Below are positions 44,817 through 53,207 of a DNA stretch of 64,000 bases, piece after piece. Within the stretch, counting starts at the first letter, position 1; every line of letters starts with the position of its first letter. The notes under the pieces were generated by a model that was not told the DNA's origin, ran no database searches, and worked only from the letters and a program-made list of their open reading frames with translations. This DNA is from Vibrio furnissii CIP 102972. GTDB taxonomy: Bacteria; Pseudomonadota; Gammaproteobacteria; Enterobacterales; Vibrionaceae. The stretch covers positions 62,001 through 126,000 of the forward strand of contig NZ_ACZP01000020.1 in assembly GCF_000176175.1 (NCBI RefSeq). The letters are read 5' to 3'. A program made the position numbers and the translations under genes.

Positions 44817-45127
44817 GACGACCTCTCTCACTCGTGTCTGTGCCCAGCCGCTCAAGTCATCTCAGGCTCTGCGTCGGGTCTGTCTAATTGTGATTTGTGA
44901 CGATTATCTAATACCTGACTTGTCCGTTCAAGTATTAGCCTGAATTTCGCTATCTCTCAGCCCGAACCATCATCGCTGCGAATCATTCAATGGTCTTTTT
45001 TTACCTCGAATCGAATGAATGACTCTGTGAATGGGCTCAGAAAATCGGGGAAAAGATTTCGTCTCGCGCCGCATCAGCGTACAATGCTGGCCACATTGGT
45101 CCGAGCAATCATAAAGAGGAACTATCC

Positions 45128-46420
45128 ATGACCAAATCAGAAGATCTTTATCAAAAGGCACAAACAAGAATCCCGGGAGGCGTAAACTCTCCTGTACGCG
45201 CATTTAATGGCGTTGGCGGTTCTCCAATCTTTGTTGACCGTGCAGACGGCGCGCTGATTTTTGATGCTGATGGTAAAGCGTACATTGATTATGTCGGTTC
45301 ATGGGGTCCGATGATCCTCGGTCACAACCACGCGGTGATTCGTGAAGCGGTGATTGATGCTGCCAATCGTGGGTTGAGCTTTGGTGCCCCCACTGAAATG
45401 GAAATCGCGATGGCTGAACTGGTGTCAGAACTGGTGCCATCCATGGAACAGCTGCGTATGGTGAACTCGGGTACAGAAGCGACCATGAGTGCCATTCGCC
45501 TGGCGCGCGGCTTTACTGGCCGCGACAAAATCATCAAATTTGAAGGCTGTTACCACGGTCACGCAGACAGCCTGCTTGTGAAAGCTGGCTCGGGTGCCCT
45601 CACGCTGGGCCAACCGAGCTCACCCGGCGTTCCAGCGGATTTCGCAAAATACACGCTTACCGCCCGTTTTAACGATCTCGACTCAGTTCGCGCGCTGTTT
45701 GCCGCCAATCCAGGTGAAATTGCGTGCATCATCGTTGAACCCGTGGCAGGCAACATGAACTGTATTCCACCCGTTGAAGGCTTCCACGAAGGCTTGCGTG
45801 AAATCTGTGACCAAGAAGGCGCACTGCTGATTTTCGATGAAGTGATGACCGGGTTCCGCGTCGCGTTGGGCGGTGCTCAAGCGCATTACAACATCAAACC
45901 TGACTTAACCACACTGGGCAAAGTGATCGGCGGCGGCATGCCAGTCGGCGCATTTGGTGGTCGTCGTGACGTGATGCAATACATCGCGCCAACCGGTCCG
46001 GTTTATCAAGCAGGGACACTGTCTGGCAACCCTATTGCAATGGCAGCAGGTTACGCATGTCTGTCTCTGCTGAAAGAAGAAGGCAACGAAAAACGCCTTG
46101 CGGCGAAAACCAAACAACTGGCTGATGGCTTTAAAGAGATGGCCGACCGCCACGGGATTCCGCTGTTGGTTCACCAAGTTGGCGGAATGTTCGGTTTCTT
46201 CTTCACGGACCAAACCAGCGTCACGTGCTTCGAAGACGTGACCCAATGTGACGTTGAACGCTTTAAACGCTTCTTCCACCTGATGCTGAAACACGGTGTT
46301 TACTTGGCACCATCAGCCTTTGAAGCGAGCTTTACGTCTCTGGCACACGGTTCTAAAGAGATTGAAGCCACGTTGGAAGCTGCCGAACGCAGTTTTGCGA
46401 TCATGGCTGCAGAAGCATAA
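45128..46420 (+). CDS. hemL: Glutamate-1-semialdehyde 2,1-aminomutase
   Basis: PLP enzyme that makes 5-aminolevulinate for haem by the C5 route. The protein has 430 residues. K265 in TLGKVIGGG binds PLP; the motif MVNSGTEATMSAIRLARG is also conserved. AGAGGA precedes the ATG at 7 bases. A -10-like TACAAT (45080-45085) lies 43 bases before the start, with no good -35. A strong terminator follows. Confidence 0.96.
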   Translation: MTKSEDLYQKAQTRIPGGVNSPVRAFNGVGGSPIFVDRADGALIFDADGKAYIDYVGSWGPMILGHNHAVIREAVIDAANRGLSFGAPTEMEIAMAELVSELVPSMEQLRMVNSGTEATMSAIRLARGFTGRDKIIKFEGCYHGHADSLLVKAGSGALTLGQPSSPGVPADFAKYTLTARFNDLDSVRALFAANPGEIACIIVEPVAGNMNCIPPVEGFHEGLREICDQEGALLIFDEVMTGFRVALGGAQAHYNIKPDLTTLGKVIGGGMPVGAFGGRRDVMQYIAPTGPVYQAGTLSGNPIAMAAGYACLSLLKEEGNEKRLAAKTKQLADGFKEMADRHGIPLLVHQVGGMFGFFFTDQTSVTCFEDVTQCDVERFKRFFHLMLKHGVYLAPSAFEASFTSLAHGSKEIEATLEAAERSFAIMAAEA

Positions 46421-46436
46421 GCAAGCTGCGAGACAC

Positions 46437-46466
46437 GAAAAAGGCTGCCGACGCAGCCTTTTTTTG
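46437..46466 (+). terminator. hemL terminator
   Basis: An AAGGCTGC / GCAGCCTT stem with a 4-base loop, A-run before and seven T after. It can also act on the small gene arriving from the right. Confidence 0.88.
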
Positions 46467-46516
46467 TGCTTGAACGCTTTTCCGCGTCAAAGCCTCGTGT
46501 GAGCACATGACTGACG

Positions 46517-46639
46517 TTATGCTTGCCAGTTCACCGCCACCAAGATCACCAAAATGGCGATCACAACGCCCAGCCAAGGGATACGACGGCGCTTGGATGA
46601 CGTCTGTTCGCAGCCTTTATCGTTATCACAACATCCCAT
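46517..46639 (-). CDS. 40-residue cysteine-containing single-pass membrane protein
   Basis: ATG at 46639 to TAA at 46517. The N-terminus MGCCDNDKGC holds three cysteines, then a basic stretch (SSKRRR) and one strong helix (WLGVVIAILVILVAV). GAGGAG lies 6 bases before the ATG. I do not recognise a named family. The positive residues before the helix suggest a cytoplasmic N-terminus, where the CC-C cluster could bind a metal or be acylated. It lies between hemL and a permease, opposite to both. Confidence 0.7.
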   Translation of the reverse strand: MGCCDNDKGCEQTSSKRRRIPWLGVVIAILVILVAVNWQA

Positions 46640-46714
46640 TTTCTGCTCCTCATTGCTAACCGCCTGAAATGCGGCCATTATAAACCCAATTGATGATCAC
46701 ATGGGACCACTACC

Positions 46715-47800
46715 GTGCCTGACAAACTGAAAATCTCCTCCAGTCACTGGGTTTTGATCGTTGCCTTATTGGCTGCGGCGTTTACCTGCTATTTACTGGT
46801 CAAGCCTTACGTGAACTCGATTGTGATGGCATTTATCATCTCACTTCTGATGTTCCCAATCCATGAGAAACTCGAAGCCAAACTGCCATCACACAAGAAT
46901 CTGGCCTCGCTACTATCGTGCATTATTCTGACCTTCATCATCGTGATTCCACTGCTGTTTGTGTTTGGGGCAATCGTCCAACAGGGCTCTAAATTCTCGC
47001 AAAATGTCTATCAATGGGTCACGCACGGCGGCATTCAAACGGTTTTCAACCATCCTTGGGTGGTGAAAGGTCTCTCGCTTGCGAACCATTACCTGCCATT
47101 TGATGAAATCCAACCGCAGCAGATTGCGCAAAAAGTCGGCCAATTGGCCACCTCGTTTGGGAGCAATCTGGTCGGCATCAGCGCTAAAATACTCGGCGAC
47201 GCCACCAACTTCATCATGAACTTTTTGTTGATGCTGTTTGTGCTGTTTTTCCTGCTGCGCGATCACGACAAAATCATCACCGCCATTCGTCATATTCTGC
47301 CGCTGTCTCGCAGCCAAGAAGACAAACTGCTGTCGGAAATCGAACAAGTGTCGAAGTCGGCAGTGATGGGATCGTTTCTGACCGCCATCGCACAAGGTGC
47401 GGCCGGCGGTTTCGGCATGTGGATGGCCGGATTCCCGGGCCTCTTCTGGGGCACCATGATGGGCTTTGCGTCTTTCATTCCGTTGGTCGGGACGGCGCTG
47501 ATCTGGATTCCTGCGACGATTTATCTGTTTCTCATTGGTGACACCACGTGGGCCATCTTCCTTGGTGTATGGAGTGTGGCGGTGGTGGGTTCCATCGACA
47601 ACCTGCTACGCCCGCTCCTGATGCAGGGCAGCGCAGGCATGAACACGCTGATGATCTTCTTCTCACTACTGGGCGGTATTCAGTTGTTCGGTTTGATTGG
47701 CTTGATCTACGGCCCACTGATCTTTGCCATCACCATGGTGCTGTTCAATATCTATGAAGAAGAATTTAAAGGGTTCTTAAACCGTCAAGACAACAGCTAA
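46715..47800 (+). CDS. AI-2E family permease (PerM/YdiK-like)
   Basis: 361-residue inner-membrane protein with about eight hydrophobic helices and the family tail GGIQLFGLIGLIYGPLIFAI. Members include TqsA, reported to export autoinducer-2, and Na+/H+ antiporters, so the substrate is open. The start is a GTG at 46715 with no strong ribosome-binding site; no better start is seen. It is followed by rsmC after 95 bases that contain a hairpin. Confidence 0.85.
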   Translation: MPDKLKISSSHWVLIVALLAAAFTCYLLVKPYVNSIVMAFIISLLMFPIHEKLEAKLPSHKNLASLLSCIILTFIIVIPLLFVFGAIVQQGSKFSQNVYQWVTHGGIQTVFNHPWVVKGLSLANHYLPFDEIQPQQIAQKVGQLATSFGSNLVGISAKILGDATNFIMNFLLMLFVLFFLLRDHDKIITAIRHILPLSRSQEDKLLSEIEQVSKSAVMGSFLTAIAQGAAGGFGMWMAGFPGLFWGTMMGFASFIPLVGTALIWIPATIYLFLIGDTTWAIFLGVWSVAVVGSIDNLLRPLLMQGSAGMNTLMIFFSLLGGIQLFGLIGLIYGPLIFAITMVLFNIYEEEFKGFLNRQDNS

Positions 47801-47847
47801 ACCGCCATTCTAAGCATTACCCGAAGGATAAAAGCACTTCAAGCGCC

Positions 47848-47872
47848 GGGCTGATTATGCGAAAATCAGCCC
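47848..47872 (+). repeat. Hairpin before rsmC
   Basis: GGGCTGATT / AATCAGCCC, perfect 9-base arms with a 7-base loop, ending 23 bases before the rsmC start. TATTTT follows the stem. It may end the permease transcript weakly or shield the rsmC start. Confidence 0.5.
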
Positions 47873-47895
47873 CCCTATTTTGTGTCGAGTCTGTT

Positions 47896-48918
47896 ATGTC
47901 GAATTACATCGCGCCGAGCCAAATTGCACAACGTCAGTTGGCCTACTTTGAAGGTAAACACGTCTTGGTTGCGGGTGAAGCCGAAGATTTGTTCCCACTG
48001 GAACTGGCCAAACACTGCGCCTCCGTGTCGGTCTTTACCACCAACTATGGTTATTACCGCCAATTACACGGCAAGTCCGCGCTTCACTGTTACTTTGGTG
48101 CCGAATTGGTGGATGACGTCCATGCCGACATGGTGCTGCTGTACTGGCCCAAAGCCAAGCTGGAAGCGGAATACCTGCTCGCCATGCTGATGGCCAAGCT
48201 GGGGGAAAACACCGAAATCGTCGTGGTGGGTGAAAATCGCTCTGGCGTCAAAAGCATTGAAAAGATGTTTGCCGCGTATGGTCCGATCAACAAATATGAC
48301 TCAGCGCGCCGCTGCTCCTTTTATTGGGGTCAATGTACGCAGGCGGTGAAACCATTTATTCTCGGCGAATGGTTCAAATCTTACGCGGTGCAGTATCACC
48401 ACCATACCCTCACCGTGCGCAGCCTGCCGGGCGTTTTTAGCCATGGTGAGTTTGACATGGGCAGCCGTCTGCTACTCGATACGCTCCCGCCCCTGCAAGG
48501 CAAAGTGCTCGATTTTGGCTGTGGTGCCGGCGTTCTCGGCGGTGTGATGGCCATGCTCTATCCCAACATTGCATTGGAAATGTGCGACATCAGCGCGTTG
48601 GCGATTCGTTCGAGCCAAGAAACCCTCGCTGCCAACGGCCTCTCAGGCCGAGTATTTGCGTCGGATGTATACTCCGACACGGCGTCTGACTACCAGTTCA
48701 TTGTCACCAACCCACCGTTCCATGCCGGATTGGATACCAGCTACAACGCCACCGAGACATTACTGGCAAAAGCACCTGCGCACCTTCAACGTCAAGGCCA
48801 ACTGGTTGTGGTTGCCAACAGTTTCCTCAAATATCCGCCGATCATCGAACAAGCCTTTGGTAATTGTGAGACGTTAAATAAGACCAATAAATTCACCATC
48901 TATCACGCTCACAAATAA
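47896..48918 (+). CDS. rsmC: 16S rRNA (guanine(1207)-N2)-methyltransferase RsmC
   Basis: 340-residue two-domain SAM methylase acting on G1207 in the 30S subunit. The C-terminal catalytic domain holds DFGCGAGVLGG and the NPPFH motif (TNPPFHAGL); the N-terminal half is a degenerate copy. The ATG at 47896 gives the family start MSNYIAPSQIAQRQL; the frame runs upstream to 47857 through the hairpin. An imperfect hairpin without a clear T-run follows the gene. Confidence 0.93.
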   Translation: MSNYIAPSQIAQRQLAYFEGKHVLVAGEAEDLFPLELAKHCASVSVFTTNYGYYRQLHGKSALHCYFGAELVDDVHADMVLLYWPKAKLEAEYLLAMLMAKLGENTEIVVVGENRSGVKSIEKMFAAYGPINKYDSARRCSFYWGQCTQAVKPFILGEWFKSYAVQYHHHTLTVRSLPGVFSHGEFDMGSRLLLDTLPPLQGKVLDFGCGAGVLGGVMAMLYPNIALEMCDISALAIRSSQETLAANGLSGRVFASDVYSDTASDYQFIVTNPPFHAGLDTSYNATETLLAKAPAHLQRQGQLVVVANSFLKYPPIIEQAFGNCETLNKTNKFTIYHAHK

Positions 48919-48927
48919 GTGGATAGA

Positions 48928-48958
48928 GAGAAATTGCCGTTTTTAACGGTGATTTCTC
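48928..48958 (+). terminator. Hairpin after rsmC, possible terminator
   Basis: GAGAAAT-TG-CCGTT loops back to AACGG-TG-ATTTCTC, 12 pairs around a TG/TG internal mismatch, 10 bases past the stop. No good T-run follows, so termination is uncertain. Confidence 0.5.
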
Positions 48959-49116
48959 ACCCATTTTGCCGAAAAGTGCGTCCATGCCCACGCTTTGAAC
49001 CCAACTTACTTGTCAAAGTAAAAAAACTCGTTAATTTCGTTATTTCAGTTCATTCTAATCAACCACGCCACTGACTCACCGCAAAGAGCCGGTGCCATCA
49101 AAGTAACGCCTTTTCT

Positions 49117-52100
49117 ATGTTTAGGTTCAATCGGAAGCAAAAGTTTAAGCGCCTGCAAAATACCCTCATGCTCGCGTTCTTGGTTCTTAGCATCACCCCA
49201 TTGACGGTGACGGCGATTTTTTTCCTTCAATCTCACAGTAAAGATCTTCAGGAACAAAGCACATCGCACCTTCTTTCGGTCCGTGATACGAAACAACAGC
49301 AAGTCATCGACTACCTCAGCGCGAAAGAGTCTGAAGTCATGGGCTTTGTTCGCTCAGAACTGGCTTACGCCAGTGGCGGGCGTTTCTATGGTTTAGTGAA
49401 CGCATTTCAACGCTTAGGCGTTGATATCGACCAAGCACGAGAGCATGCACAGCAGCGTTACGTCACCGGTTCTGGTGATGAAGTCAAAACCTCCGTGCTA
49501 CCAGAATCGAGCAGTTATGTCGGCAGTGAGCGCTATCGCCTCCTGCACAAACGCTACCATTGGGCCTATCTCGAGCTACTCAAACGGTCCGACTTTGATG
49601 ACATCCTGTTGGTCGATATCACCGGCAACGTGGTGTATTCCATCTACAAACGTGAGAACTACGGCACCAACTTGCTCACGGGGCGATTCAAAGACAGTAA
49701 CTTGGGGCAAACCTTCCGCCAGTTGGAACAGCAAGTCAGTGAGCATCGAAAAACCAACGAAGATTACACACCAGTGGTGTTGTCGGACTTTGTCGATGAA
49801 CAAGGCCGTCAATTTGCTTGGATGGGCGCCCCCATTATTCAACAAGGCTATCTGCACAGCTACGCCATGTTCCGTTTACCCAACAACGGCATCACCAAGC
49901 TGATCGCAGACACCAACACCACGTCATCGATGCGCACGTTATTGGTCGGTCAGGATCATCGTTCACGCACGCTGGCTTATGATCAACCGGAAATCGATAA
50001 AAGTACGCAAGTGATTGATTGGGCGCTCAATGGCAGCCGATCCGTCGGCACGTACACCAACCTTGATGACGAGAAAACCATCGCCGCTTACGCGCCGATC
50101 AATCTCAAGGATCTGCATTGGGCGTTGGTGGTCGAACTGCCTGAAAAAGAAGCTTTCGCACGCATTCGTCAACTGGAAAAACTGTTCATCTTCGCGATGC
50201 TGACTGCCATTATTTTGGTGGTGATTGCCTCACATTACCTATCGAATTTCATCACCTCACCCCTGCTAAAACTGACATGGGCCGCTGAACGCGTGTCGGC
50301 TGGTGATTTAGATGAAACCATGATCAACACCGATCGGCGTGATGAAATTGGGCGACTGGCGGTTAGTTTTGAACGCATGCAGCGCTCGATTCGCGAAAAA
50401 ATGCAGCTAATTAAGGCGCAGAATAAAGAGCTCGAAAGCAACATTCAGGTCATCCGTAAACAGAATGATGAGTTGCAACTGGCCAACAAACTCAAAGATG
50501 AGTTTCTGGCCACAACATCCCATGAGCTGCGAACCCCGCTGCATGGCATGATCGGGATTGCCGAAGCACTGACTTCCGGCGCCAATGGCCCAATCAACGC
50601 TGCGCATAAGTATCAACTCGACATCATCATCAGCAGCGGACAACGTTTGGCCACGCTGGTCGATGACCTACTCGATTACCACAAAATGCGTTATGGCAAT
50701 CTGGATATTCATCGCACGGCTGTCAATCTCTCTAATGCCACACGTTTGGTTTTGGAGCTGTCAAATCACCTGTTGGGTAAAAAACAGATTCGCATCATCA
50801 ATCAGGTCGCAGAAGAAGCGCCGGTATGGGTCTCTGCTGATGCGCAGCGTCTTGAGCAAGTGTTGTACAACTTGATTGGCAACGCGATCAAATACACCTC
50901 CGAAGGCAAGATTGTCATTTCTGCCACTCGCGTTGACCAACACATTCGCGTACAAGTGGTGGATACCGGACAAGGGATTCCGGCAGAGCAATTGGAACAT
51001 ATTTTCGAACCCCTGATTCAAGCCGGGCACGACACCAGTCGCTACCGCCAAGGGGCCGGACTGGGCCTCTCGATCAGCCGTCAGTTGATCGAGCTGATGC
51101 AAGGGTCGCTGTATGTCAGCAGTCAACCCATGGTCGGAACGACGTTTAGCTTCACACTGCCGATGGCCTCTGACGACGAAATCGCCCAAGCGCAGTTGAC
51201 GCAACAACCGCACTTCCAAGCGCCTGAATTGACTGAACTGGATCTGCCAGACCATCACAGCATTCCGGAGAATCCAACCGGGCCGTTGCTCTTGGTGGCT
51301 GATGATGAGCCGGTGAACTTACGCGTGCTCGATAGCTTCCTGCGTCTTGAAGGCTATCGCGTGCGCACCGCTCAGGATGGGAACGAAGTCCTGCAGGCCG
51401 TCGCAGAAGAGAAACCTGAATTGTTGCTACTGGACATCATGATGCCCGGCATGAGCGGCTATCAGGTGTGTGAAGAGCTGCGTAAAACGTACGATCATGC
51501 AGCGTTGCCAGTCATCATGCTCACCGCGCTCAATCAATCCGATGACCGAGTGCGCGGCTTTGAAGCCGGCGCCAACGATTATCTATCCAAACCGTTCAAT
51601 AAGCAGGAATTAGCCGCCCGTATCGTCGCGCACCTGACCGCAAGTAAAGCGGAACAACGTCGCCTTGAGAACGCGGAACTGCAAAAAGAACTCAAACATC
51701 GCGCCATGGTGGAAGCAAGCTTGCTGGAAACACAAGGCCGACTGCTGGAACAGCTGGAATCCGCGCCAGAAGCGATTGTGTGCATTCGGGAAGACAACAA
51801 AGTTCGCTTTGCCAATGACGCCGCAGCGCGCCTGTTTAAACGCAGTCAGGAACAGCTCAAACGCTCCAACGCTGACGAATTGATTGGGCAAAAATACTTA
51901 TTGGTCGAACAGGATCACTATTGTGGCAATGTCGACATCTTCATCGACGACACGCGCCAACACGTGAACGCCGATGTCTTGCGCCTGCCCAAAGGTGCTG
52001 GATTACAAGCGATGTATATCTTTAATGTCGGCGGTAACATTAACGCGGCGCGCATCCACAACCTTGAAACGGCGGTTGAAGCCCTATCAAGTTACGCGTT

Positions 52101-52509
52101 TGACGGTGACAAAGATAAATTGCAACAGCTCAAAGAGCTGGGCGGTGAATTCACACGCTTAGCCGACAAAGCCTCCGGTGACGGCCAATCCAAACAAGAG
52201 TTGATGCGTTCCGTGCTGGTCGATGCCATGACCTCCGCCCTCAACTACTGGGAAAGAGTCTCCGGTCAAAGCAAGTTCACCTTTGCTGAACAAAGTGGGC
52301 TGTGGCGCGTCTACCTCGATCGCAGTACGCTGCAAACTCGAACACTCGACAAATACCTGCGTATCGAAACACTGCCTAAAACGCCGCGTTGGCGCACCGT
52401 GCTTAACTCGTTAGATTACATTCTGGATCACTGCCAGGAACAAGGACCAGAACGCACTTACATTGAAGTGCAACGGGATAAGTTACAAAAGCTACTGACG
52501 TCAGAATAA
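49117..52509 (+). CDS. chiS: Chitin-responsive membrane regulator ChiS
   Basis: 1130 residues. There is an N-terminal helix (about 14-36), a periplasmic sensor (about 37-350), a second helix (about 357-377), HAMP, HisKA with H469 (SHELRTPLHG) and HATPase (GAGLGLSIS). A receiver with D773 (LLLLDIMMPGMSG), a PAS-like segment and a C-terminal tail of about 110 residues follow. In V. cholerae, ChiS (VC0622) was first read as a hybrid kinase. Later work showed that it binds the chitobiose-operon promoter through that C-terminal region, repressed by unliganded CBP. The gene lies right before the operon. Confidence 0.93.
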   Translation: MFRFNRKQKFKRLQNTLMLAFLVLSITPLTVTAIFFLQSHSKDLQEQSTSHLLSVRDTKQQQVIDYLSAKESEVMGFVRSELAYASGGRFYGLVNAFQRLGVDIDQAREHAQQRYVTGSGDEVKTSVLPESSSYVGSERYRLLHKRYHWAYLELLKRSDFDDILLVDITGNVVYSIYKRENYGTNLLTGRFKDSNLGQTFRQLEQQVSEHRKTNEDYTPVVLSDFVDEQGRQFAWMGAPIIQQGYLHSYAMFRLPNNGITKLIADTNTTSSMRTLLVGQDHRSRTLAYDQPEIDKSTQVIDWALNGSRSVGTYTNLDDEKTIAAYAPINLKDLHWALVVELPEKEAFARIRQLEKLFIFAMLTAIILVVIASHYLSNFITSPLLKLTWAAERVSAGDLDETMINTDRRDEIGRLAVSFERMQRSIREKMQLIKAQNKELESNIQVIRKQNDELQLANKLKDEFLATTSHELRTPLHGMIGIAEALTSGANGPINAAHKYQLDIIISSGQRLATLVDDLLDYHKMRYGNLDIHRTAVNLSNATRLVLELSNHLLGKKQIRIINQVAEEAPVWVSADAQRLEQVLYNLIGNAIKYTSEGKIVISATRVDQHIRVQVVDTGQGIPAEQLEHIFEPLIQAGHDTSRYRQGAGLGLSISRQLIELMQGSLYVSSQPMVGTTFSFTLPMASDDEIAQAQLTQQPHFQAPELTELDLPDHHSIPENPTGPLLLVADDEPVNLRVLDSFLRLEGYRVRTAQDGNEVLQAVAEEKPELLLLDIMMPGMSGYQVCEELRKTYDHAALPVIMLTALNQSDDRVRGFEAGANDYLSKPFNKQELAARIVAHLTASKAEQRRLENAELQKELKHRAMVEASLLETQGRLLEQLESAPEAIVCIREDNKVRFANDAAARLFKRSQEQLKRSNADELIGQKYLLVEQDHYCGNVDIFIDDTRQHVNADVLRLPKGAGLQAMYIFNVGGNINAARIHNLETAVEALSSYAFDGDKDKLQQLKELGGEFTRLADKASGDGQSKQELMRSVLVDAMTSALNYWERVSGQSKFTFAEQSGLWRVYLDRSTLQTRTLDKYLRIETLPKTPRWRTVLNSLDYILDHCQEQGPERTYIEVQRDKLQKLLTSE

Positions 52510-52523
52510 CCGCACTGCTGCCG

Positions 52524-52553
52524 ACAAAGCCCGTCACTTGACGGGCTTTTTTA
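52524..52553 (+). terminator. chiS terminator
   Basis: A perfect 11-bp stem (52526-52536 with 52539-52549) with a T-run, 16 bases after the chiS stop. It isolates chiS from the operon downstream. Confidence 0.9.
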
Positions 52554-53207
52554 TGGCCGACACACCGCATCCTAGTCGCATTCTGGCCGCACCAGATTGG
52601 CTCGAATAACCGGGCAAAAGTTCATCATGCGTGCTTCCTTTTACCCGTAAAATAAACCCATTTGTCGCGCCGCGCTTCCCCCTCTAAAAACGTCAAGGTC
52701 CGCGCGAATACCGTGTTCAATGCCGCTTCAAACGGAGTGTATGAACAACTTTGCGAAACGAATCACAACAATTCGCCAGATTTAATTTCCAACAAAAAAT
52801 TTCTATCTCAAACGAGCAGTGAGCGAGATCTCACTAATAAAAAAACAGGAACAAACCCACAAACAACAATACATAAAGCGTTAGCAAATACTAACTCAAC
52901 CCGTGTTAAAGTGGATTTTATGTGATATCGATCTGCGCTTATTTTTTACTCACCATGAGACTTTTTTAGTCAATTTTGACGTTTATAACAACGTACCCTT
53001 GGGTTTTGACGTTTTTGACGGGAATTGAAATTGATAAATTTCCTGACAAGGTGTTTCCTTACCCCTGTCAAAGGCCTACAGGCCACTCATGTTATCCGGC
53101 ACCTCCGACCGCATAACACTTCAATGAGGTAGGTCCTTGTGAGTGTTGATCAATACGATAGCACTCGACTCCATTTGTGAAATAAAAGCAAATAGTAAGG
53201 AACAGCT
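52554..53207 (+). promoter_or_regulatory. Chitobiose operon regulatory region
   Basis: About 650 bases without a convincing gene. Before about 52740 the sequence is ordinary; after that it is AT-rich. TTTTGACG occurs at 52974, 53004 and 53013, and GTCAATTTTGAC (52969-52980) is a palindrome. Partial SlmA-like halves are TACTCAC at 52947-52953 and GTGAGT at 53139-53144; SlmA and ChiS both activate this operon in V. cholerae. A CRP half-site TGTGA lies at 52921-52925. A small GGCCT-AC-AGGCC hairpin (53073-53084) lies in the probable leader. Confidence 0.55.
52974..53022 (+). repeat. TTTTGACG direct repeats, candidate ChiS sites
   Basis: TTTTGACGTTT occurs exactly at 52974-52984 and 53004-53014, 30 bases or about three helical turns apart. 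A third TTTTGACG follows at 53013-53020. They lie 186-234 bases before the first gene of the chitin operon. Confidence 0.6.

Noticed and set aside
52662..52925. 87-codon ORF between chiS and cbp
   Set aside because: It begins with TTG, has no ribosome-binding site, has low-complexity polar composition, and runs into the AT-rich operon promoter. It resembles no family. A small gene is annotated at this place in V. cholerae, but I cannot support one here.
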